64,000 bases of DNA from Lineus longissimus (taxonomy: Eukaryota > Nemertea > Pilidiophora > Heteronemertea > Lineidae): the NCBI RefSeq assembly GCF_910592395.1, contig NC_088311.1, positions 20,749,695-20,813,694 of the forward strand. The letters run 5' to 3'. The translations under genes were made by a program, and so were the position numbers. The notes beneath the pieces were generated by a model. That model had not been told where the DNA came from, searched no databases, and saw only the letters and a program-made list of their open reading frames with translations. Shown here piece after piece: positions 48,957 through 58,265 of the stretch. The stretch's first letter is position 1; each line of letters begins with the position of its first letter.

Positions 48957-49035
48957 ACATGAGTCAAATAAGATCGACCGGGAATCGAACCCGGGACCTC
49001 AGAGGTGACAGTCGCTGATGTTTCCGCTGCGTCAC
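48957..49035 (-). repeat. tRNA-like / SINE head
   Basis: The minus strand has an A-box-like GTGACGCAGCGG and a perfect T-arm (CCGGG TTCGATT CCCGG), the best B-box in the window. The acceptor stem does not pair and the anticodon arm is unclear. A tRNA-derived SINE or pseudogene is more likely than a functional tRNA. Confidence 0.5.
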
Positions 49036-50640
49036 CTCGAAATCCCGGCATGCATTTCTTGCTAAACATGACCAGACAATCAAATATCTTCAAATGTCCC
49101 CTTGGCCACAAAGGGCTTAAGAGAATGAGGGTTGTTCAATAGACACATTAGCAATGGTCAGTAATAATGACCACGTGCATGATCATTTTGTCACTTTTCT
49201 GTATCTGCATGTATATATAATGCAAATCCACCCACTTAAGTAATGAGATTGGCCAGTTATGATTATTTTTATGGGTCTATTTTGGCCATGGCGTGCTTTT
49301 AGGTTTTTCTTTTAAGACATATCTTCTATTGCTCGTCAAGGCTTATTGCACCATACCACAGATGGGTAAGTGCATGGCGCTGGCTGCAGCTCTGGCCCTC
49401 TTCCGTCCAACAATCACCTGAACGTCTAACCCATTGTAGGTACGATCCGCTATGCTGTACGTACGTGTTGCAGTGGGGGCGGGCCGCGGACCAGGCCAGT
49501 CTACTGAACGCCATCCGTCCTGTCTGGCTGATCACGCCAAATTTCCCCTGATTGTGAAAACATCCGATGGCTGTCTTTCTCGCTAATTGACCCTTAATTG
49601 TGGCTTGCCCACTTCCGCGTCGTGTCCGTAGCCCCATCCCATGGGAGTCTCGCTATATACCGACTATTAAGTTCGTGTAGTTTTCAACCAGCAATTAGTC
49701 TGCTTGGCCAACGGCCGCTCACCAAATAGCTCAGCCGCTTCAGAAAATATAGCGATGCTGAAACCAATAAAAACTATTTTAGGATGATGCGCACATGGCG
49801 TGTTCCCAAACCAGTGCGGCAACCGTATCGAAGGCGCCGAGGTGTGATCATTTTGCATTGCCGGTGTTGCTCAGTCCATCATAGGGGAAAACGTTTAGAT
49901 GAGGTTCTATACAAATCCGCCAATTTCTGCACTCCGAGACTGGCGCCGAGACGAATGCTTCTCTAAACCACGTGGATATTAAAAAACGAAATGTGTGTTT
50001 TGCTGTACAATTAGGCAAGAAATTGTAACTTCTGAAAGGCCAAATATATGTTTTTTCCTTTACTGATTTGAATTCATATGATTATTTTGTCCTATGCAAA
50101 TATAAAAACCGCCATTAAAATGACTCAAATTATTAGTCATGGATTTTGGGACGAAGCAACAGTGTATGTAGCATCGGAAACGAAATATTTTGTAAACGCC
50201 TCCTTTTGACTAAACTCAGTACCTAGTGCTAGATAACGCGCTGTGTCGTACTGCTTCCACATTATTGATAGCATGTACAATATCAATTCTGCCGTGTGAG
50301 AACTAACCGGTGGACATCATCAAAGTAAAGCTGCATGTATTATTCTCAAGTGTTTCTGCTGCAAACTGTACACACAGTTACCATACTTACGATTGTGTTC
50401 CAACTTGATATACGGATGAATTTATCGCTTTTCCACTCGATGTCTACTTCTGAGTAAAGGAGAAATATCATTATTCAAGGCAGAGCAAACAGTTGACAAA
50501 CCTCTTGGAAAAATTTTATTCCTAATCACGTATTCAATTCATGATAAAGTTGGCTGAATGACTAACAAATTAGGATGTCGAGAGATTATGTGGTCTACTT
50601 ATCCATGATGGAGAAATTGAAGGCGAGCCAAAAGTTTTGC

Positions 50641-50729
50641 ATTCTGAACCATCTGAGTTAATCGCTCCGTAACGGAGTCCCGGTCGGCGGAGAGGATCCA
50701 AGGCTTGAGGGTCAAGATGAAAGTTTTTG
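50641..50729 (+). repeat. Dispersed repeat, single arm
   Basis: Shares TCTGAACCATC, CTCCGT, GGTCGGCG(G/A)AG, GGATC and CTTGAGG(G/A)TCAAGATGA with the arms of the inverted repeat at 61161-61350. It is probably a solo arm or truncated copy of that element. Confidence 0.6.
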
Positions 50730-51100
50730 ACGCTTTTCAATGTTCCATCATTCAAATTATCCACGCAAGTCATTCAAAAAAGAAGGTTACAAAAGAACCA
50801 ACGCATATGTAGCAAGTAAAACGCTTCAAATAAGCTGGGGTGTTTGTGGAAGGAAAATATGTCCGTAGGATTCAGTGTCCGGACAAGGGATTTGCTTTAC
50901 CCGCTTCTAATCTCTATGGTAATCGAGCTCGTTTCTATAGAATCACCAGACACCCAAATCTGTCTGACTACATGGTAAAGTAGGCCATTTCTAGGCAGAC
51001 ATTACCCGTCTTCATGCATAAAGTAGGACTGACATATTCAGGGGAACATTTATTCCTCTTAAACCGGTATACATGCACTTCTGTGAGTAGTAATAGTGAA

Positions 51101-51207
51101 TTTTCGCAAACGCCAACACGAACGCCTGTCCCATTGTTCGACATCGTGATCAGGAGCTCGAACAATGGGATAGGCGTTCGCGCTGGCGTTTCGTGGGCTT
51201 TGCGAAA
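51101..51207. repeat. Long near-perfect hairpin (31-bp arms)
   Basis: Arms 51111-51141 and 51158-51188 are complementary over 31 bp with about three mismatches (core CCCATTGTTCGA), separated by 16 bases. An outer TTTTCGCAAA/TTTGCGAAAA pair extends the stem. It could be a very small MITE or a transcribed hairpin. Confidence 0.7.
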
Positions 51208-51680
51208 ACTCCCTGTTATTGGCATATCGGAGAATCATGCGAAAGGACTGAATGCTATAAAACATTCTGAATACTAGCTGTACTCCGTTCTGTTGATGAG
51301 AATGAACCCCTTGTGTGTCTGACCAAGACTGTATACATGGATGTTACTAAATTAATGATAGATAACTAAATTATATATAATGAATGTACTGTACTTAGCT
51401 GCAAATCGCTTGGCTCCCCGTCGTGGATTTATTTGCGTGCAATATCAAGATTGGTGTACATTTATCTAGTACATGTATGGCATTAGGTCAGTAGTGCATG
51501 AATGCATTACACGTTTGTTCAGATTTGGATGGAATGAAATTTCAAACATTTGTGCCTTTTTGAAACCTTCGGTAGATTTTTTGTTTTTCCGAAGCTCAAG
51601 CACTTTCTTTCTACGAGTGTACTGCTCTATACTTGTTTAGGTCAGGCCTGTTGAGAGTAAACAGATCAGAGTGGCACTGG

Positions 51681-51924
51681 CCAGGGCCCAGTTGTTCAAA
51701 GCCTGGTTCGTTTAGCGACTGCTAAGTTTTAGTGATCGCTACTAAACTTAGTGGAACCCATGGGGTGCCGCTAAAACTTGGCGGTACCCCATAGCAGGGC
51801 CCTTGAGGTTCCGCTGACTTGAGCCTAACGGCACCAATTTGGCGGCATGCTAATGATAACGGTGGTTTAGCGGCCGCCAAGCCACTGTTAGCAGATAGCG
51901 GAGCTATGAACAACCGGGCCCTGG
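51681..51924. mobile_element. MITE-like inverted-repeat element, copy 2
   Basis: The terminal inverted repeats CCAGGGCCCAGTTGTTCAAA and the complement of the right end (CCAGGGCCCGGTTGTTCATA) match at about 20 of 22 positions. The interior blocks (GATAACGGTGGTTTAGCG, GCGGCCGCCAA, TTAGCAGATAG) are those of copy 1 at 1091-1325. The flanks may carry a GGCC target duplication, but that is ambiguous because GGCC is itself palindromic and merges with the ends. Confidence 0.8.
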
Positions 51925-52023
51925 CCTCCAGCCCACGACTTTCCGATCTCAAGTCGCCGGACGCTCTTCAACTGTCAGCTGAAGCGATCCCCAGTAGATT
52001 CCATTATGACCATGGCGCTGGAC

Positions 52024-52486
52024 TACGGCAGCAGATTAGTGCCATAAAAAATAAAATATTATCTCGTTATTACGAGATCTTTTCTCGTTATTACGCGATG
52101 TTATCTCGTTATTACGAGATGTTTTCTCGTTATTACGCGATCTTTTCTTGTTATTACGAGATGTTATCTCGTTATTACGCGATCTTTTCTCGTTATTACG
52201 ACGATGGTATATGGGTCTATAAAGTACGGACCTTTCCCACGCTTGATCCTGAGCTTTAATCCTCGATGTTGCGTGCACTTTCGCATCTCGTAATAACGAG
52301 AAAGGATCTCGTAATAACGAGATAACATCGCGTAATAACGAGAAAAGATCTTATAATAACGAGAAAAGATCTCGTAATAACGAGAAAACATCTCGTAATA
52401 ACGAGATAACATCGCGTAATAACGAGAAAAGATCTCGTAATAACGAGATAATATTTTATTCTTTATGGCACTAATCTGCTGCCGTA
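52024..52486. mobile_element. Foldback element built from 21-bp palindromic units
   Basis: The ends TACGGCAGCAGATTAGTGCC and its complement are perfect 20-bp terminal repeats, followed by an A/T-rich ATAAAATATTATCT. Inside are 7 left-arm and 8 right-arm copies of a 21-bp unit centred on CTCGTTATTACGAG or its complement. The arms can therefore pair over about 180 bp, around a spacer at about 52200-52268. The outermost TA on each side could be a TA target duplication (Tc1/mariner-like), which is inference. The long SRYYE-type open frames are by-products of the 21-bp (7-codon) period. Confidence 0.8.
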
Positions 52487-54179
52487 CTGGACAGTCCATC
52501 CTCGAAAATCCAGAGTCAGTCGTATCCTCCTCCCATCGCTCAAGTTACTAAACTCGGTCGTTAGTGCCGAGTGTTGACCTGGGGTTCAGAATGTGGTCAC
52601 TAAAACCACAGGAATAAAAGTTGCTGTTTGATTAAATCTTCTCTTTCAAAATTCATTTATTACCCTATTAAACTTCTATACGGATAGAGTTCATGTCGTA
52701 AGCCTCATGGGAAATATCGTGTACCGTCAGAATAATTAGCTGAATAATTCATTGCAGTGGTAGTTTGTTTTAGTGTTACGATACACATTTTGGGCTATTC
52801 AGACGCCATGGATGTTAAAATACCACTTGTTCAAAGGTTTCGCCACACATTCTAATTACTGTTATGGTAATGTCTGCCGTGCAAAATTTGGCAAATGTGA
52901 TTATAAAGTCGAACGAAATATCAGTCACACCACGGGTGTAGAGCACTTATACATCCGTGGACACACCAACAGTACGCGTCATTATTGGATGAGTACTCGT
53001 TTTAAAATTACTGAAGTCATTAGCAGACAATTTTACTAACGTGTTCAATCATTCGATTCCTCCAAGCTTATCAACATTTGCCGGATCAGCTTTTACCAGG
53101 CCCAACCAAGGAGAATGAGTTCAGAATGTTATCTCAAAATCGTGTGTATCAAGGTTGGCCTTCCAACTCACCGAACGTGGTGAGCCTTGAGAATATGTGT
53201 GCATCACAAGGAAAACGCCAAAATGTGCGCTTATTGGTTAATTAACTACATGTATATATTGAAGAATTTGACCAAGTAGCTTTTGCACAGTAGTCCAAGT
53301 TAAGAGGTCGCTCAAACCAAGAGTCTTTATTTATTGAAAGACTCTGCTCAAACCTTGATGTACCGTAATAATCGGTCAGTATTTCATCCATGCTGAAACT
53401 GACCAATCGGCATTTTGAACTGATTGACAGTAATGGCGGCACGGAAATATTTCGCTGGTTACTGAATTGTTACATTATATAGCCTCCTAAATCAACCAGA
53501 ATTTCAAAAATTTAAACTGCACGAATTGTGTCCCGAGGGGTATTGCAGATAACCATGAGTGACCTTGTTCTATTCACTTCGGCCATGACCATGAAGACAT
53601 GATCAACAAAATATGATTACCTTATCAATCATTCAAATTCGAGTTGATCCGAATGGTGTGCATTTTATATCTGCCATGATTAGGCGAAAATAAAGTTTTA
53701 CAAAACCACTGGAATTAGTTTTCCCAACAGACCAATTGCAAGCCAATCAAGGCCTCAACGGTCTCATTAACCAATGAGCGACCTTGGAACTATTCACTTC
53801 ACCCGCATCAGGGCCACACATAATTCTGATTTCCTCAATTAGATTTTGACTGGCATCTACTGTTGGGAATTGTGGTTTTAACGAGTGAGTTATGCCAATT
53901 TATTTCAGGTTTGAATTAGGGTATAGGGGTCAGGATTGAGGGCGAGGTTGAGAGTTAGAAGCTGAAATAATAAGAGTTGGTTAGGGCTAGGGGTTGAGGT
54001 TATTGTCATGGTCTGTGTTGCTTCCTGCCAAAATTTTGCCCCTGAATAGTCAAAGTCGATACGGGATACATTCGGACCTTGGGGAACCCTGAACCCTCTT
54101 TATACCGGGGGAATATAGAACTCGGGCTGGGGAAAATCGGACCTGCCGGGGCATATAGAACCCGACAATACACACCCCG

Positions 54180-54713
54180 ACGTATATGGCTGGCGGGAGT
54201 GGACAAATATCTGAATTAAGGGTCGGGATAAATCAGATTTATACCACGACTATATTCATAATAGTAGACAGCCAATCAGAACCCCGCATTTCATGAATTA
54301 TGGTGACCATTAAATCTGAATTATACCACGACATAAATGAATCAAGCCACGACTATAATCGTTTTAGACCCACGACTATATTCGTAATAGCAGACAGCCA
54401 ATCAGAGAGCCGAATTTATGGACGGAAGTGCGATTTATGGAAGCCGGAAGTGCGATATATGGACGCCGGAAGTGCTATTTATGGACGCCGGATGTTAGAG
54501 ATCCAATGTTTTGTTTGGTTGATTTATGGTGCACAACAATTCTGATTTACTTCCGTCATCCATAAATGACACTTCCGTCCACAATTCCTATTTATGCCGC
54601 GGCATAATTCACGAAATCCGAGGTTTTGATTGGTCGATTTATGGTGCACCACAATTCCTATTTATGCCGTGGCATAATTCTGAATTCTGTCCACTCGCGC
54701 CAGCCATAGACGT
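54180..54713. mobile_element. Inverted-repeat element with internal short repeats
   Basis: The terminal repeats ACGTATATGGCTGGCGGGAG and the complement of the right end (ACGTCTATGGCTGGCGCGAG) extend to about 27 bp. Inside are repeated units of GACGCCGGAAGTGC and ATTTATGGA (~22 bp, four copies near 54418-54495), a repeated ATTTATGGTGCAC-type block and paired TTTATGCCGYGGCATAATTC blocks. Non-coding. Confidence 0.75.
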
Positions 54714-56900
54714 AATCCCTACGGTAACATGTACAGCACGTTACTGCGTGCGACTTTGCTTTTAGAATTTGCAAAATTATGAAGTTTTATGCCAGTGAAT
54801 AATCCATTATAATTGTTCGTTAAATGGATAAATTAAATATATGTACGGAGTGACCGAAATTTCATATAAACTTATAACAGTAGCATGATGTTTAGAGCAC
54901 CATTAGAATTAGTCATACATGTACATGTACATCCAAGTCAATTCTGTAGGCGAAAAAAATATAAATGAAAATAATTTTATTTCTATCTGCTGAACAAAGC
55001 TTCGTCTTTGTTATTCCATGCTACACGGTCGGTAGGGTGAATATCAAATGTGTTTCGGGCTAAAAAAAGTCCTCCAAAACTTTTTAATAAAAAGTTAATG
55101 CAATTTCTCGAAGGATATTTCCCCAATTAGTGAAAGTATGAATGCTTTCAATATCCTCTCCCTCTAGTTTTTCGATTCCAATTTAGTTTAAACTTTCGCC
55201 GTCATTATTGGAGTTGACCCAAAGTTCTCAAAGGGGTAGTATTATATTGATGAGTCGGAAAATATTCCGAACGTCGGTGGATAGAACTTTATAAGGGTGA
55301 ATAATAAAGTATTCAATGTATACTGGTTCCAATAAGGTATCTTATCAAAAGTCAAATATATACTTTTTCTATATTGTAAAAAGAAATTATGCAGCAAAAG
55401 AAATACAGATCGTCCTGGTGAATACTGGTATCGGGTGCAACTTTGAAGAGGCCTCTTGGGGTGCCATATTGCATGTTCTATAATTGGCTATTTATACTCT
55501 ATGAATGGTGTTATTTAAATGTTATTGTACGCACATGTCATCACAGTCTTTCGCTAAAGATCTGTAAGCCAAACCAGCGGGTAGTCAATGATCCAGGGCG
55601 GTATGGGAAGCGGCGCTTTGCTGATTGTTCATGACAAGTCACAATAAAGGCGGGACCAGGGCCTATTACTTAGTCTTACTGGTACCCTTTTGTGGACCTC
55701 CGAAATGTATGGTCCTATACTTTAATAGTACAGAAAGGATAGGTTACCGGTATTCACGAGGACATCCCGTATTATGAATAAGGCTTTTCACATCCGTTCA
55801 AGACAACTTCATGTACACATGTATTGAACGTCAATGTTGGAACATTTTCGGACTAGCTCTTGACAATTTACTTTACACTACGCAATAACACCACTTTATG
55901 TATCAGACGACGTAAATTGGTAATGAAACGACCTAATGCTGGTCTCATTTAGAAACCTTTGAGAGCGATGTTAATGAAGATCAGAGCAGTTTATCACCTC
56001 AAAGAAACATTCATGTAGATTCTTAGTACAATGTATCGGTTCTTTTATTTTTCGTGCAATGTGGCCGCGAAGCCTCGTGATGCACTTGATGGCTGCTCCT
56101 TTGTGACCTCTCCCCACACAAACGAGTGGTTACTCATGTCACTGAGATCTTCTGGTATTCCGGACACAAGTGTAAAAGTAACTAATAAATTCTGGCAGAA
56201 TGTGAGTTTATGATTATTTTAGCCAGTGGAACCATTATTTTCCCTGGTAATTAGCCATGATTTACGCTTGGCACTCAGTTGTAATTAGCGATCGGGCAGC
56301 ATGCTCATGTAATTTCAGTGGGGACGTATTATCGCTCTAGCTTGTCATTTTAATTTTGCAGCATCGACTATTCCAGTACACTGTCTGCCTGTTGGTACTT
56401 CCTTGCATCGACATGTACTCACATCACAATTTAAAGGGGTGCGCCGTTCGTAATGGTGGGCCAGGAAAAAGGGAAAGATTTAAAACCTGTATAAATTCGT
56501 TTCTCGTTGTTTATATTACGACCTATTGTTTTAACGGGTGACCATAAAGTACTTAACGGATACACAAATTTGCCATTACCGGCGCACACCACCGAAATAT
56601 ATACGCTTCCATTAAAGCTTAAGCCTGCAGAATACCACGTATATGGCATTTTTATGCGGTTTGGGGTACCTTTGCCTAAAAGTACCATTAACAATAAGTG
56701 AAAATGTTCTACAGGATATATAACGAATTTGCCTCCTAAACAGGAAGGTCTTTTTGGACGGGACATGCATACTGATGGGGAATCAGAGAGCTTCCCTCTG
56801 AAGATAAAACGATGATGGCACGTATGTAAATCTGGACAAATTAACCAATAATGAGCCCGTTTATCAGTTTGATGGCGTGGCTTTCTGTAACATATCTATA

Positions 56901-57062
56901 TGGGGGCGAAGCTAGCGGGGGTGGGGGGGAGGGCAAGATGGCAAATGCCCCCCACATCCCCCAGTTCTCCACCATGATTTTGACCAAAAAAGGGTAGTTT
57001 TGCCCCCCGAGCCTTTTGCATCCCCCCCTCCCCAAGACCTAAAGGCTAGGTACCGCCCCTGG
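56901..57062. mobile_element. hAT-like short inverted-repeat element
   Basis: The left end TGGGGGCGAAGCTAG and the complement of the right end (CCAGGGGCGGTACCTAG) resemble the CAGGGGCGG-type ends common in hAT MITEs. The interior is G- and C-run rich. No clear 8-bp target duplication is seen. Confidence 0.4.
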
Positions 57063-57247
57063 TCTAACGTGTGAGATTAATCTCTCCTTAATTTCGGACG
57101 TGTCATACGTTATGATGGCACGCATCCACTTATGAAAAGACACTGTTCTCCTTAAGTTTCACTAAATGGTTATCACTTTCAGCAAAATCATTCATTTGCA
57201 TTGGACAGACGCTTGTAATCAGTATAATGTTTATTCTATCGTTTCAG

Positions 57248-58265
57248 CAGCCGTAACGCATGGGACTTGCAACCCGGAGCTTCCTACAAATTCGTCCTGC
57301 GCACGTCCATCTGGCGCCGGAAGGGGCCACCCTACGGAAGGTGCGCGGATAGAGACAGGACCGCAGCAGTCATAACGCTAGAAGATAACAGCACGTACAA
57401 TTATGACAGCGGGACTTGTAAGGCTCTATGTATTCAGGAAAAAATACTTAAACACTGCGGCTGCAAAGATTCGCGGCTGCCGTTTACAACGGAGCAAAAG
57501 CTGAAATATGAAAATGTGGATTACTGCAGCAGTTTAAAAAATGGTGATTCGACTAAAATCGCCAATCTGATAAGTTGTATGGATGGGACGAAGTTGACAT
57601 CGGGTGGTAAAGTGTGTACGGCCGATTGCTTAGAGCCGTGCCTGCAGTATGATTTTCAGTTATATTCAACAATGTCAAGATGGCCGCACGCGTCATTTCA
57701 ACTTCCGCTTTTCCAAAGGCGGAGTTCGCAAATGGAAAAGGATGCTCGCGATAAGGGGGAAGCCGATTCGACGGATAATTACTCAATCGGTGTGGAAGGT
57801 GGTTCAGGGGGTACAGGGAGTGGGGATGAGAATGGTGAGTTCGCTTATAAATATACTGATAGAATTTCGCCTTTAGACAGCCATTACGAAAAGATAAACA
57901 CTATAGTGCAAAATGCAATCGCAAATGATAGTGAAGAAGCAAAAATGGAGGAGGCAAGGAAAATGTTGTTGACTTCTGATCTTATGCAAAGAAATTTTAT
58001 CAAAATTAAGGTTGTTCGGCCTAGTCATGATGTGATGTATGTCGAGGAGGTCCCGGAGTTAGGTATATCATCCTTTTTGAGCGGCATTGGAGGCGCAATG
58101 AACTTCTGGATGGGAATAACCCTCGTCGTCGTCATGGAATTAGTAGAACTTGTGTTTGATCTTTTTGACCTCGCGTTTGGAGAAAAAAATGGCAAAAAGC
58201 GAAAGGCGGCGCATAATAACTGCGATGCTGAGGACAAAAACAGCAACGAGGCTGTTCGAGTATAA
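57248..58265 (+). CDS. DEG/ENaC channel, C-terminal exon (palm/thumb, TM2, tail)
   Basis: The exon follows a double acceptor (TTTCAGCAG|CC, usable at 57248 or 57251). The phase-2 start completes the last codon of exon 1a or 1b in frame. Positions below count from exon 1 with the shorter acceptor (591 aa total). PPYGRC is at 280-285. A Cys-rich core (CKALCIQEKILKHCGCKD) and CLEPCLQYDF lead to SRWP. A Gly/Ser/acid-rich insert sits near 435-449 (GGSGGTGSGDENG). The classic ISSFLSGIGGAMNFW precedes TM2 (~534-562). The selectivity-filter tripeptide reads GIT where most family members have GxS. The tail is short and basic to acidic (KKRKAAHNNCDAEDK). Homotrimeric or heterotrimeric Na+-selective channel of the plasma membrane, possibly peptide- or proton-gated; the gating ligand cannot be told from sequence. 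Confidence 0.92.

Larger units (their letters stand above)
39834..57247. other. Large interval (probable intron) between channel exon 1b and the C-terminal exon
   Basis: 17.4 kb with no second channel C-terminal exon and no other supported host gene on either strand. It is filled with transposon-derived and repetitive DNA: a LINE remnant (43788-44090 minus), a 111-bp tandem duplication (46561-46765), a short tandem repeat (48565-48715), a tRNA-like relic (48957-49035 minus), a dispersed repeat (50641-50729), a hairpin (51101-51207), three inverted-repeat elements (51681-51924, 52024-52486, 54180-54713) and a hAT-like piece (56901-57062). Confidence 0.6.

Noticed and set aside
49326-49637. 103-codon minus-strand frame
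   Set aside because: Unrecognised, inside the large channel intron, with no supporting exon signals nearby.
52036-52499. Long open frames reading LSRYYEIFSRYYAM-type repeats on both strands
   Set aside because: They arise from the 21-bp (7-codon) repeat unit of the foldback element, appear on both strands, and have no splice or start context.
53920-54010. TTAGGG-like G-rich stretch (GGTTAGGGCTAGGGG)
   Set aside because: Only a few imperfect units; not a convincing interstitial telomere array.
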